Positions 48,253 through 57,635 of a stretch of DNA of 64,000 bases are shown piece by piece. Each line of letters starts with the position of its first letter. The stretch's first letter is position 1. The notes beneath the pieces were generated by a model, which ran no database searches, was not told where the DNA came from, and saw nothing but the letters and a program-made list of their open reading frames with translations. The stretch spans positions 971,001 through 1,035,000 of the forward strand of contig NZ_JARXLA010000008.1 of NCBI RefSeq assembly GCF_029872155.1, read 5' to 3'. The DNA comes from Hyphomicrobium sp. D-2 (GTDB taxonomy: Bacteria > Pseudomonadota > Alphaproteobacteria > Rhizobiales > Hyphomicrobiaceae). The translations under genes were made by a program, and so were the position numbers.

Positions 48253-49646
48253 ATGACGAGCGGCATTTCGGCCGACAGAACATTGACGCGACTGTCCTCG
48301 TGGATGTCCGCAGCGGCATTCACGGGTTTTGTTGCGCTTGCCCATCTGCCGCCGCGCGCCGCGCTTCCCCGCCGCCGCCAGATGCTGGGCTGCCGCTTGA
48401 GCAGAGCGAGCGGACTGCTGCCGCTGCGGTGTCGGTGCAGGATCAGGCGTTGCCCACGCCATTGCGCCGGGCTGAGGGAACGGCAGCTCTATTGCCGGAT
48501 CGAGCGCCGGATGACACGCCCCAGCAGGCGGGTGGGTCGCAGCAAGCGGCGATTGACGTGAACGGACCCAGCCCTGCCGTCACAGCTGCGCCGCGAGCTG
48601 CTGCAACTCCACCGCCGGCGGCGGAAACACCCAAAACGGCCGCCGCGACGGACCAGGTTGCCGGTTCCAGCGGTGCTGCGAACGCTTCTGAGACCCGCGA
48701 ACTGGTGCCGATCGTAAAGGCAGCGCCGCCTCCGGATGAATGGACGCCCGAACAGCTTGCCACGGAACTGCGTACCTGCCTGCAGGTTCTGGCTCCGGCA
48801 GCGGCCGAGATCGAGCTGGCCGAACCGATGAAAAACGGTGCCTGTGGCACGCCTGCGCCGCTGGCACTGCGCCGCCTTGGCGGCTCGCGCAGGGTTGAGT
48901 TCTCGCCGCCGCCGACCATGAACTGCCGTCTGGCTGCATCGCTGAACGACTGGATCGAGAAGGTGCTGCAACCCTCGGCCGAAAAGGTGCTCGGCACGCG
49001 CGTCAAGCGCATCATTGGCGCTTCGTACTCGTGCCGCAATGTCTACAACAACCCGAAGCTTACCCTCAGCGAGCACGCCACCGGCAACGCCATCGACATC
49101 TCCGCCTTCGTCACGGCCGATGGCCGCACGGTTAAGGTGCTGTCAGGTTGGGGCCCCACGGATCGGGATATCGTTGCGGCCCAGAAAAAGGCCGAGGCCC
49201 GCAAAGCGGTGGCCGTTGCGGGCGCCGCGAGCAGTTTGAAGGGCAAGGCGACGGTGCCGCCGCTGAGCGCCGAAGCGGCTGAAGCCAAATCGGGGCAAAA
49301 GTCGCCCGCCAACCTGCAGAAAACCGAATACCGTCGCGAGACGGGCAAGACGCCCCAGGAAAAGCCGGATCCCGGTCCTCAGAAAGACGCGGCGACACCG
49401 AAAAACGGGGCTGATCCCAAGGCCGCGCCGGCACCGGCTGAAAAGGCTGGCTCCGCCTCCAAGGACGTCCAGGCCGCTATCCCAAAGCCGGCCACCAGCA
49501 AAGAAGCCATGTTCCTCAAACGGTTACATGAAGGCTCGTGCGGTCTTTTCACAACTGTGCTGGGCCCGGAGGCGAATGAGGCCCATCGCGATCATTTTCA
49601 TCTGGATATCAAAATCCGCCGTTCCAAAACGCCGATATGTCGCTAG
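48253..49646 (+). CDS. extensin-like family protein; apparent frameshift near the start
   Basis: The C-terminal domain (from about 48730) matches the bacterial extensin-like C domain: four-Cys layout (LRTCLQVLAPA, KNGACGTPAPL, MNCRLAASLNDW, GASYSCRNVYN), then SEHATGNAIDISAF and AHRDHFHLD. The His/Asp set is as in peptidoglycan-processing metallopeptidase-like folds. A Lys/Ala-rich insert interrupts the domain before the final Cys segment (SCGLFTTV). The in-frame start at 48300 gives a poor N-terminus. ATG at 48253 in another frame gives a signal-like segment (LSSWMSAAAFTGFVALAHLP). A one-base indel near 48360-48380 (CTTCCCCGCC) would join the two. Confidence 0.8.
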
Positions 49647-49729
49647 TCTAGCACTTTACGCGCGGGGCGATGGTTAGCCGCCCGTCGGCGCCATTGACGG
49701 ACCCGCGTTGTGATGGTGTACCAAGGCTG

Positions 49730-50320
49730 ATGGTACAAGCTGCTGCACCCCGATCCATGCACCTGAGCCTGCCGAACGTATTAACTTACGTTCGCATCCT
49801 GGCCGTGCCCGCACTCGTCGCCTGCCTCTTCTTTCTGAAGGGCGATACTGCGCGCTGGTCGGCGTTCGCGCTCTTTGTCTTCGCCGGCATAACCGACTGG
49901 CTCGACGGCTATCTCGCCCGCATTTGGGAACAGCAATCGACCCTTGGCCGGATGCTTGACCCGATTGCCGACAAGCTGCTCGTCGGCGCAGTGCTGATGA
50001 TGCTTGTGCACGATGGCACCATCGGCGGCTGGTCAATCTGGGCCGCTGTCATCATCCTGTGCCGTGAAATTCTGGTGTCCGGTCTGCGCGAGTTCCTGGC
50101 CGAGCTGAACGTGAAAATCCACGTCACGCAGCTCGCCAAATGGAAAACTACCATGCAGATGATCGCGCTGGGCGTACTGCTGGCGGGCCCCGCGGCCGAA
50201 AAGATCGTGCCCGGCATCATGACCGGCGGCATCGTTATCCTTTGGATTGCGGCGCTACTGACATTGTGGACCGGCTATGACTATCTAAAGGCCGGTGTCG
50301 TGCACGCGATGGAGCGCTAA
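49730..50320 (+). CDS. pgsA: CDP-diacylglycerol--glycerol-3-phosphate 3-phosphatidyltransferase
   Basis: PgsA makes phosphatidylglycerol phosphate, the precursor of phosphatidylglycerol, at the inner membrane. The 196-residue product has the CDP-alcohol phosphotransferase signature DGYLARIWEQQSTLGRMLDP followed by IADK, and several membrane helices. It begins MHLSLPNVLTYVRILAVP after a short extension; starts at 49730 and 49757 are both possible. It is followed by moaD and moaE, an order seen in other Hyphomicrobiales. Confidence 0.94.
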   Translation: MVQAAAPRSMHLSLPNVLTYVRILAVPALVACLFFLKGDTARWSAFALFVFAGITDWLDGYLARIWEQQSTLGRMLDPIADKLLVGAVLMMLVHDGTIGGWSIWAAVIILCREILVSGLREFLAELNVKIHVTQLAKWKTTMQMIALGVLLAGPAAEKIVPGIMTGGIVILWIAALLTLWTGYDYLKAGVVHAMER

Positions 50321-50410
50321 AGCGCTTTTGGTTTCCGGCGCGGTGCTCTGCGATGCATGGCGCCGCGCATCCGGCCTGCAAGGCCGATCAGAACAGCAAG
50401 CGAGTGAGAC

Positions 50411-50683
50411 ATGACCGCTGCTCCGCGCAATGTGCGGCTTCTCTATTTTGCCTGGGTACGCGAGAAAATCGGCCGCGACGCAGAGACGGTCGAGCTGCCA
50501 TCTGACGTCGTAACGGTGTCAGATCTGGTCGACTGGCTGGAGCAGCGTGGCCCGGAATACGGTGAAGCTTTTGCACGCCGCAACGTCGTTCGCGCAGCCG
50601 TTGATCGCACGCATGTGAAGCCTTCTGCGCTACTCGGCACAGCGCGCGAGGTTGCGTTCTTTCCGCCGGTAACCGGAGGCTGA
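50411..50683 (+). CDS. moaD: molybdopterin synthase sulfur carrier subunit MoaD
   Basis: MoaD is the small ubiquitin-like subunit of molybdopterin synthase and carries a C-terminal thiocarboxylate. The 90-residue product has LLYFAWVREKIGRDAETVEL at its start and ends in the essential Gly-Gly (FFPPVTGG). It is 4 bp upstream of moaE. It supports cofactor supply for enzymes such as the formate dehydrogenase in this window. Confidence 0.95.
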   Translation: MTAAPRNVRLLYFAWVREKIGRDAETVELPSDVVTVSDLVDWLEQRGPEYGEAFARRNVVRAAVDRTHVKPSALLGTAREVAFFPPVTGG

Positions 50684-50687
50684 TCGC

Positions 50688-51140
50688 GTGGCGGTTTGTG
50701 TCCAGACCGACGACTTCGATGTCGCTGCCGAAACGGAAAAGCTGATCGGCGCGCGCACCGATATCGGCGCGGTTGTCACGTTCACCGGCCGCGTGCGTGA
50801 AGGTGAGGGCGACAAGCGCATCACGTCGATGACGCTCGAACACTATCCGGACATGACAGAAGCAGAGATGTCTCGCATCGAGGCTGAAGCGCACGCGCGC
50901 TGGCCGCTGCAGGCAACAACGCTCATCCATCGTGTTGGCGAACTGCGCCCCGGCGAGCAGATCGTGCTGGTCATTGCCGCATCGGCGCATCGTCAGGCAG
51001 CGTTTGAGGCCGCCGCATTTCTGATGGACTTCCTGAAAACCCGCGCGCCGTTCTGGAAAAAAGAAATGCTGCTAAATGGCGACAGCGCGTGGGTCGATGC
51101 GCGCGAAACCGACGACAACGCCGCCGGACGCTGGGGTTAA
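50688..51140 (+). CDS. moaE: molybdopterin synthase catalytic subunit MoaE
   Basis: MoaE pairs with MoaD to convert precursor Z (cPMP) to molybdopterin. The 150-residue product has GAVVTFTGRVREGEGDK, SMTLEHYPDMTEAEM, HRVGELRPGEQIVLV and the terminal KTRAPFWKKEML, all typical. It starts with GTG at 50688, 4 bp after moaD, so translation is likely coupled. Length is normal. Confidence 0.95.
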   Translation: MAVCVQTDDFDVAAETEKLIGARTDIGAVVTFTGRVREGEGDKRITSMTLEHYPDMTEAEMSRIEAEAHARWPLQATTLIHRVGELRPGEQIVLVIAASAHRQAAFEAAAFLMDFLKTRAPFWKKEMLLNGDSAWVDARETDDNAAGRWG

Positions 51141-51411
51141 TCCGGCCCTCTAGATTTGCACTCGCATTGATGTGGTGACGCGCAGGCGGCGCAATTTGTG
51201 CTGCCGCACTCGCCACTGCGCGCGCACTTCAGAACACAGCAATTTCTGCAGATCGATGCTGCTAACTACGCATCCGTTAGGGAAATATTAAGGCTTAATA
51301 TGCGATAACCCTAACAATGCCTGAAGGAGGACCGCAAAAGGCCATCTTTTCAGGCAACCTTGACCGTCCCACCACTTGGAATTTGTATCGCGTAGACGGG
51401 GGTCTGACGTC

Positions 51412-52791
51412 ATGGTTCACAGAAATGCGTGGCGCTTGCGCCGCGGCATGTTCTGCATGTGTGCCTTGCTCTGCGCGCAATCTCCGCTGCAGGCGCAAGG
51501 ACTGCTGGATGGTGCCCAGAAACTGTTGCAGAGCGCGGACAGCCTCTTCACCGGTTCATCAAACGCATCTGCCGCCACTTCGGTTGCAAGCGCGCCGGAG
51601 CAGCGCACGCGCTTTGTCGTCGGTTTGCCGAAGCAAACCGAGTTCGAAGTGTTTTCGCTCAACAATCCAAACCGCGTTGTCGTGCAGGTGAAGGAGACGT
51701 CGTTGCGTCTTCCTGCGCAGCCGGCGGAAGGTCCGGTTGGCCTGATCAAGTCATTCCAGGCCGGTCTTTCAGGCGCGGAGCACTCGCGCATCATCATTTA
51801 CGTGACGCAACCCGTCATTGTTTCCAGCGCGCGGATTGAAAAGCCGGCTGCGGGCAAGGATCAGCATCTCGTTGTCGAGATCGCTTCCTTTACGCCCATC
51901 ACCGCCAGCATTCCGCAGCCTGAGGAAAATGCAGCTGGACCAATAGCGGCGACGCAAGTCGCAGCAACGCGTCCTAGCATTCCGCCGCCAACCTATGCGC
52001 TGGGTGCTGCCGGTTTGCAGCCGCCATTGCCGCGTCCCGCCGTGCCGCCGGATGTGCGCGCTGAGCGCGCGTTCAAGCCGGTTATCGTTATCGATCCCGG
52101 CCATGGCGGTCACGATTCCGGCGCCATGAAAAATGGCGCGGTAGAAAAGGAAATCACGCTCGCGTTCAGCAAGCTGCTGGCCAAGAAACTTGAAGCCACG
52201 GGCCGCTACAAGGTGCTGCTGACGCGCGACGAAGACGTGTTCATCCCGCTGGGCGATCGCGTTGCATTCGGCGAGAAGCACAACGCCAATCTGTTCATCG
52301 CGGTGCATTGCGATTACGCCAGCACCAATGCCAGCGGTGCCACCATTTATTCGCTGCGCGATTCCGTTGCGAACAGTCTGCGTCGCTCCACCCGGGGTGA
52401 AGTGGCGGGCGATGTTCTATCGGATGACGAGATCGAACAGGTGAAGCAGGTCGGCTCCAAAAAAGATGTCGGCATGGTGCAGAACATCCTGGCCGATCTT
52501 GCTGGCCGTGAAGTTGATGCAACCCGCGATCGCACCAGCGTCTTTGCCCGCACCGTCATTGAAAATATGGGCAGCAGCACCACGATGCGTAACAAGCCGG
52601 ATCAGCAGGCATCATTCCGGGTGCTGAAGACCGCGCAGTTTCCGTCGGTGCTGATCGAACTCGCTTACGTCACCAACAAGGAAGATGCCAGGAAGCTCAA
52701 GTCTTCCGAATGGCGTAACAAGGTTTCGGACTCGATCAAGTCCGCCGTCGACAATTACTTTGCGAACCAGCTTGCCCAGCTTCCGATGTGA
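51412..52791 (+). CDS. N-acetylmuramoyl-L-alanine amidase with AMIN domain
   Basis: This periplasmic amidase cleaves the bond between MurNAc and the peptide stem during cell separation. The 459-residue product has a signal peptide (MFCMCALLCAQSPLQAQG), an AMIN targeting domain (about residues 65-170) and an Amidase_3 domain from about residue 222. Zinc ligands and catalytic residues are recognisable: VIDPGHGGHDSGA, NGAVEKEITL, FIAVHCDYA and the Glu in LIELAYVTN. Start 51412 puts the signal peptide at the N-terminus. It is of the AmiC type. Confidence 0.92.
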   Translation: MVHRNAWRLRRGMFCMCALLCAQSPLQAQGLLDGAQKLLQSADSLFTGSSNASAATSVASAPEQRTRFVVGLPKQTEFEVFSLNNPNRVVVQVKETSLRLPAQPAEGPVGLIKSFQAGLSGAEHSRIIIYVTQPVIVSSARIEKPAAGKDQHLVVEIASFTPITASIPQPEENAAGPIAATQVAATRPSIPPPTYALGAAGLQPPLPRPAVPPDVRAERAFKPVIVIDPGHGGHDSGAMKNGAVEKEITLAFSKLLAKKLEATGRYKVLLTRDEDVFIPLGDRVAFGEKHNANLFIAVHCDYASTNASGATIYSLRDSVANSLRRSTRGEVAGDVLSDDEIEQVKQVGSKKDVGMVQNILADLAGREVDATRDRTSVFARTVIENMGSSTTMRNKPDQQASFRVLKTAQFPSVLIELAYVTNKEDARKLKSSEWRNKVSDSIKSAVDNYFANQLAQLPM

Positions 52792-52848
52792 GCCTCGTCT
52801 CGGTCACATCGCTTGTCTGAGCTTTCCGTTTGGGAGCGTCACAAAAGA

Positions 52849-52873
52849 AAGGCCGGTCCATTGGACCGGCCTT
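52849..52873 (+). terminator. terminator after the amidase gene
   Basis: AAGGCCGGTCC (52849-52859) is the exact inverted complement of GGACCGGCCTT (52863-52873) with a 3-base loop. It starts 57 bp after the amidase stop. Only a short T-containing stretch follows. Confidence 0.75.
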
Positions 52874-53611
52874 CAATCTTTGTGGCCGAGTGTCGGATCG
52901 CACACCCTTCTCGGCTAGAGCCCCATTAAGTCCTACTTGGAGGGCGCATCTGTTGCTTGCGCCAGAGCAGCCTCCATAGCCAATCCTGTTCAAGCCGAAG
53001 CGGGTGAGCGACGCGCGTACAAGAAGATACGATGCGTGGGTTCTTCGCGAGGTGAAGACGCTTCAGCATTAGCCACTCCATCTTCCAGTAAGTGCGGCAG
53101 CTCCATGCACCTGTCACGCTGAACAAGATCCACCACACGCATCGATGCGGCCTGTCGTAAGGACAGCACGTCGCCGGTGCGGCAATGGATGTGACGGTGA
53201 TGGAGATGTCGCTTTGCGGACAGGGGCCGGCGGAGGCCCACAACTCGACCGGTGAACACTCCCTGGGGCGGCCCTGTCCATGCCCGCCACGTGTTCCACC
53301 GACCGGCAGCGCCAGTCTGAAGACTGATCTTGCACACAGAGTCTAGGGGCAATGGGCCCTCCATCTCTGACGCGCACGCGGAATCAAACGCTGCCTTAAC
53401 TGCAACCCGATGCAATCGAGCTGCGAGAGGAGCCTCTCAACCATTAACAGTATGTGATTCGTTTGCAGAAACGAGTACACGGCCGTGCAATTTAATGTTG
53501 CATGCGCGTGGATATCGCGAATGCACAAAAAAGGAGGCTCTATGGCCGTTTGATGGCCTTTTTCTGCGCCATACTCAGCCACCGACGAATCGCCCCAACC
53601 GCGAGGATCTA
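52874..53611. other. 738-bp stretch without a convincing gene
   Basis: Several overlapping short open frames on both strands, the longest 141 codons at 52990-53415 on the minus strand, but none has a recognisable domain or clear ribosome-binding site. The promoter of the following secreted protein must lie here. Confidence 0.35.
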
Positions 53612-54916
53612 ATGCTCCGGATCTATCACACAGCCCTTGCTCTTTTCATTTTGGCGACACCCGCAGCCGCCTGCGTTGAATCCGCAGGTCAGGCGAATGG
53701 CGCCTATCAGATCGGAACAGCGGGGTGGGGCGAAGCCGACGCGCAATTTAAAACCGAAGGCACAGACGCTATTTTTACGCCGCAGGTTGGTACGCAAACC
53801 GCGCGCTGGAATGCAGGTCTGGAAACGAAAAGCGTCGATGCCTGCGCAACAATCGCGATGCCATCATCCACCGGTGATGCTTCGCGCAGCTATGCTGGCC
53901 TGCTGTTCTGGGCCACGGACAAAGACAACTTCTATCAGGCGGTGATCTCGCCCAATGGCATGTTCACCGTTGCGCGCAAGGTCGCCGGGCGCATCGTGCC
54001 CACGCCGCCGGTGAACTGGGGGCAGGTTTCGACGCTGAAGCTCGGCCCGAATGAGAAGAACACTCTGCGCGTCGCCACCGAGGGCGAGACCGTTGCTGTC
54101 AGCATCAACGGCACTGTCGTTGCGCGCTTCAGGGGGCAGGCGCCGGAAGGCATGAGCCACGTCGGGCTCGTTGCTTCGTCCGCGCCGACCGGTGTCGACA
54201 CGTGGCGGATCTCCGATTTCAAGGTTGCCGACGCGCAGGCTCAGGTCAGCGCGAACGCTGCTGCTGATGATCAGCAAGCGCAATTGTCAGGCGCGCATGA
54301 TCATCTGATTACAGGCGCCATCGCTTCCGCTCCCGTTGCGCCCGGCTGCGGAACAGGCAAGGTGCTGTTCGACGAGCCCTTCACCGTGCACGATCCCAAC
54401 TGGGGCGAAAAGGACGATCAGTTCAGCATCGGCGACGGCAAGGCAACGTTCACCCCGCCGTCGGGCCTGCCGGCGCTGCGCTGGAACCGCGTGTTCGTGT
54501 TTGGCGACATCGATACCTGCCTGAACTTCGAGCTGGCCAAGAACACTGCAAACGCCACCACCAGCTATGCCGGGCTCGTGTTCTGGGCCGAAGACAGCCG
54601 CAATTATTTCCAGGCCGTGCTTGCGCCTAACGGCTACTTCACGGTCGCCCGTATCGCCGACGGCAAGGCCGTTGCCAAGCGTCCGGTGCCGTGGACCAAA
54701 GTTGCCGCCGCCAACGCAGGCTCCAAAAAAACCAACACGATGCGCCTGAAGATCGTCGGCAACGCAGTTACGGTCGAAATCAACGGCAAGCCCGCAGGCA
54801 GCTTCAAAACTGAAGCACCGCGTTGGCCAAGTCACATCGGCCTTCTCGCCGCTTCGGCTGAAAGCAAGGAAGGTGACACGTGGATGGTCAGTGATCTGCG
54901 CGTCACCGCGCCGTAA
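53612..54916 (+). CDS. secreted protein with two homologous beta-rich domains
   Basis: The 434-residue product has a signal peptide (ALALFILATPAAAC). Two homologous halves follow, at about residues 30-210 and 250-430. Shared features are WGEADAQF / WGEKDDQF, SYAGLLFWATD / SYAGLVFWAED, YQAVISPNGMFTVAR / FQAVLAPNGYFTVAR, VAVSINGTVVARF / VTVEINGKPAGSF and HVGLVASSA / HIGLLAASA. The pattern suggests a concanavalin-like lectin/glucanase (LamG or DUF1080-like) fold, possibly binding a glycan. The start at 53612 has GAGGAT upstream; the longer open frame to 53330 lacks signal-like sequence. Function unknown. Confidence 0.8.
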   Translation: MLRIYHTALALFILATPAAACVESAGQANGAYQIGTAGWGEADAQFKTEGTDAIFTPQVGTQTARWNAGLETKSVDACATIAMPSSTGDASRSYAGLLFWATDKDNFYQAVISPNGMFTVARKVAGRIVPTPPVNWGQVSTLKLGPNEKNTLRVATEGETVAVSINGTVVARFRGQAPEGMSHVGLVASSAPTGVDTWRISDFKVADAQAQVSANAAADDQQAQLSGAHDHLITGAIASAPVAPGCGTGKVLFDEPFTVHDPNWGEKDDQFSIGDGKATFTPPSGLPALRWNRVFVFGDIDTCLNFELAKNTANATTSYAGLVFWAEDSRNYFQAVLAPNGYFTVARIADGKAVAKRPVPWTKVAAANAGSKKTNTMRLKIVGNAVTVEINGKPAGSFKTEAPRWPSHIGLLAASAESKEGDTWMVSDLRVTAP

Positions 54917-54955
54917 TCACATCGCGCGCGCCTCACGCGCCCACCAAAACCCAAC

Positions 54956-54990
54956 AAAAAAGAGCGCGGCTTCATCGGCCGCGCTCTTTT
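54956..54990. terminator. bidirectional terminator between 53612 gene and rpoH
   Basis: GAGCGCGGC (54962-54970) pairs exactly with GCCGCGCTC (54978-54986), flanked by A-run on the left and TTTT on the right. It can serve both convergent genes. Confidence 0.85.
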
Positions 54991-55030
54991 GCTTTTCAGG
55001 TTTTGGTGCGCCTGCTCGCTGCCGAGTCGA

Positions 55031-55927
55031 TCAGTGCGTTGCAGCTTCAGCCTGTGCCGCTTCCACCTTGGCCGCGGCCGACTGCACTGCCTTCTGCACC
55101 TTCTCGAACGCGCGCACCTCGATCTGACGGATACGCTCGCGCGAGACGCCGAACTCGCTGGAGAGATCTTCCAGCGTTGCGGGCTGATCCGAAAGACGGC
55201 GCGCTTCGAAGATGCGCCGTTCGCGATCGTTCAGCGTTGAGAGCGCACTGGTCAGATAATTCTTGCGCTGATCCAGCTCCTGCTCTTCGCCCAGAACGTC
55301 TTCCTGCGTTGGCGCGTCATCCGCCAGCCAGTCCTGCCACTCGCCGGCTTCGCTGTCGGCGCGCACGGGTGCGTTCAACGATGAATCGCCGCCAAGGCGC
55401 CGGTTCATCGACACGACATCCGCTTCCGTCACGCCGAAGCGCGTGGCGATGGTTTTCACGTGGTCGGGGTGCAGATCGCCGTCGTCCAGGGCCTGAAGCT
55501 GGCTCTTGGCGCGGCGCAGGTTGAAGAACAGCTTCTTCTGCGCAGCGGTCGTGCCCATCTTCACAAGGCTCCACGAACGCAGGATGTACTCCTGGATCGA
55601 GGCGCGGATCCACCACATGGCATAGGTTGCCAGGCGGAAGCCCTTGTCCGGGTCAAACCGCTTCACCGCCTGCATCAAGCCGACGTTGCCTTCGGAAATC
55701 ACTTCGCCAATGGGCAGGCCATAGCCGCGATAGCCCATGGCGATGCGCGCGACCAGCCGGAGGTGCGAGGTGACGAGCTTTTCCGCTGCATCCTGGTCGG
55801 CATGTTCCTGCCAGCGTTTAGCCAGCATGAATTCTTCGCCCGGTTCCAGCATTGGAAACTTGCGAATCTCTTCCAGATAACGTGTGAGGCCCAACGAGCC
55901 CTGTGCGATAGTCGGAAGTCTAGCCAT
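55031..55927 (-). CDS. rpoH: RNA polymerase sigma factor RpoH (sigma-32)
   Basis: RpoH directs transcription of heat-shock genes. The 298-residue product begins LPTIAQGSLGLTRYLEEIRK and has sigma region 2 (GNVGLMQAVKRFDPDKGFRL; TYAMWWIRASIQEYI), the RpoH box region QKKLFFNLRR, and region 4 (LNDRERRIFEARRLSDQPAT; FGVSRERIRQIEVRAFEKV). Length is typical. It may act with the CIRCE/HrcA system on groESL in this window. Some alphaproteobacteria have two rpoH genes; which one this is cannot be told. Confidence 0.96.
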   Translation of the reverse strand: MARLPTIAQGSLGLTRYLEEIRKFPMLEPGEEFMLAKRWQEHADQDAAEKLVTSHLRLVARIAMGYRGYGLPIGEVISEGNVGLMQAVKRFDPDKGFRLATYAMWWIRASIQEYILRSWSLVKMGTTAAQKKLFFNLRRAKSQLQALDDGDLHPDHVKTIATRFGVTEADVVSMNRRLGGDSSLNAPVRADSEAGEWQDWLADDAPTQEDVLGEEQELDQRKNYLTSALSTLNDRERRIFEARRLSDQPATLEDLSSEFGVSRERIRQIEVRAFEKVQKAVQSAAAKVEAAQAEAATH

Positions 55928-56358
55928 AACCTCTACCAGCCGCCCAATGCCCCGGGCGGTCCCTCTTTCAATCCTTTGCGGGTAGCCGTTTGAGGGTACT
56001 GAATACCTTTAAGTGGCAAATCCCTCTTACATAACGGGAGAAGCCGCGATTTCCGTCGCGCCGTTTCCCGCCGTGCCCGCTCTGCTACCTATACGCAGCC
56101 CAACGCTATATTGTTGCACTGGGCCCATCTCACAAGCGCAGGGAAGGGCCGATTTAAGGGCCTCCGCCGGCACTTTTGGCGAAATGCGCCGAAGTGTTGC
56201 CGCTATGGTACTAATCGGTAACATAGCCTAAAAGGTCCGGCCTGTCGGGTCGAATTATGAACGGACCTAACCCCGGCTTTTCTGCGGCGGGCGGATTTGT
56301 CCTTAAATCCCGTTTTTTGCTTCGGGACTACACTGCGTGCCTATGCAAGCCCTTGAAT
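55928..56358. other. 431-bp region upstream of rpoH
   Basis: No supported gene. It should hold the rpoH promoter region, which lies to the right of the leftward rpoH gene. Confidence 0.35.
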
Positions 56359-56886
56359 TCAAGGCTTTTCCATCGCCAGCTGGCTAAGCATCGTCACCGC
56401 CACAATGATGGCAATCGTACCAGCGGCACGCAGCCAAGTACGGGCCGCGCCCGGCGCCAGCAGCGGCGGCCAGGCGGCAATTCCAAGCATGCCAAGGGCG
56501 AGCCAACCTGCCATCTCACCCATAGGGTTGAGTGCGTTCTCCAGCCATTTGCTCAGCCAGTAGTACCCCGATCCAGCGGCGGCTAGCAGGGTTAGGAAAG
56601 CAAAATCACTGGCCGTTCGACGCCGCACGTGCGCGACATACGCCGCACGTGGTGGGGGGCGGAAATAGCCGAGCGCGAACAGCGCTGCACATGCTGCCGC
56701 GGCTGCAAACAGTCCCGTGTACGCCCAAAAAAACAACGGGTCGGACGATTTGCTGAAATGGCCATATCGGTAGTGCGGAAGATAGCCCGTCACTAAAGCG
56801 CCGATGAAAACCGCGCACAGCGCCGCTGCGATCACGCCTGCAACAATTCTCGAACCTTTTGTTGTCTTGGGAGCATCCTCGGGCAT
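56359..56886 (-). CDS. membrane protein of unknown function
   Basis: The product of about 175 residues from 56886 (MPEDAPKTTKG) has four predicted transmembrane helices (VAGVIAAALCAVFIGALVTG; FFWAYTGLFAAAAACAALFAL; AFLTLLAAAGSGYYWLS; AGTIAIIVAVTMLSQLAM). A longer reading to 57003 has no clear start. No family is recognised. It lies next to the rluD-tail accretion region. Confidence 0.65.
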   Translation of the reverse strand: MPEDAPKTTKGSRIVAGVIAAALCAVFIGALVTGYLPHYRYGHFSKSSDPLFFWAYTGLFAAAAACAALFALGYFRPPPRAAYVAHVRRRTASDFAFLTLLAAAGSGYYWLSKWLENALNPMGEMAGWLALGMLGIAAWPPLLAPGAARTWLRAAGTIAIIVAVTMLSQLAMEKP

Positions 56887-57099
56887 GAGCGCGCCCACCC
56901 TTTTCCTGCCCATGAACGGACCAGAATGACCATTGGTGGCTGCAGGAAACGTCGAAATTTTGAATATCGAGCCGCAGAGCGTCCAGTCAGTGCTGAACGT
57001 CATCGCGCTGTGAAACTGCTAGCTACCAAAGCCAAGCTCGTACGCACGCGCTCAAGCTGAAAGGCACCGGGAAGCCCTCCAGTCTGTCACGCCTTGCCT

Positions 57100-57165
57100 A
57101 ATCCGTTCGATCTCGCTCCAACGCATCCAGAAGGCGCTGCAAATCGGCGGTAGCTCGCTCGCCGA
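57100..57165 (-). repeat. degenerate rluD 3'-end copy (candidate attachment-site remnant 1)
   Basis: On the minus strand this reads ERATADLQRLLDALERDRTD and a stop, clearly related to the rluD C-terminus (EPPEDFQRLLDALERDQKD). The preceding sequence is unrelated. It is the most diverged of the three rluD tails. Confidence 0.7.
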
Positions 57166-57215
57166 TTTTGATGGAAACCTACAAGTCGGCACATGCGGAC
57201 GCATGCCTCTTCTCA

Positions 57216-57256
57216 ACGTCTTCCCGACGCAGGTCGGGATCTACGCCAGCTTCCGG
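57216..57256. repeat. intergenic palindromic repeat, family B
   Basis: ACGTCTTCCCGACGCAGGTC followed by GGGATCTACGCCAGCTTCCGG. It is a reverse copy of the family B unit seen at 8.4 and 17.2 kb, with a slightly altered loop. Confidence 0.65.
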
Positions 57257-57342
57257 ATTTGCGCCTAGCGCAGTTTGGGCAAGCACGCTGCAACCGGAAC
57301 CGAAGGCCACTCTTGAGACCTGCATGGATGCCGGCGTTCTTT

Positions 57343-57382
57343 TGGCGCTCGGCGGCTCCCCGTAGGGAGTCCCCGCCGGTGC
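57343..57382. repeat. intergenic palindromic repeat, family A (decayed copy)
   Basis: GGCGCTCGGCGGCTCCCCGT followed by AGGGAGTCCCCGCCGGTGC. The inner stem CTCCC / GGGAG still pairs; the outer arms are partly eroded. Confidence 0.65.
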
Positions 57383-57511
57383 ATGCCTGAGGCGGGCAGC
57401 AGTCGATGCGTTTCAATCAAACGCAATGCGGTCGGTGGTGTCGCCCACACTGATGCATCCCCGTCAGAGCAAAGGTGCGGGCTTAGACCTTGCTCCCACG
57501 CGCGCTTTCCC

Positions 57512-57625
57512 TAGTCCTTCTGATCGCGCTCCAGCGCGTCCAGCAGGCGCTGAAAGTCCTCCGGCGGCTCGCTTTCGAACATCAGCGCCTCGCCGGAAAC
57601 CGGATACTTGAAGCCCAGTCCGAAA
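57512..57625 (-). repeat. rluD 3'-end copy (candidate attachment-site remnant 2)
   Basis: This 114-bp stretch repeats the last part of rluD at 58516-58630 with only about eight mismatches. It encodes FKYPVSGEALMFESEPPEDF then QRLLDALERDQKD and a stop. It lies immediately after the toxin-like gene, so the small toxin-antitoxin pair is bracketed by two rluD tails. Confidence 0.88.
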
Positions 57626-57635
57626 AGTGGATTGT

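Noticed and set aside
52926..53415. Overlapping minus-strand frames before the duplicated-domain protein
   Set aside because: No ribosome-binding site, no domain and competing frames; treated as intergenic.
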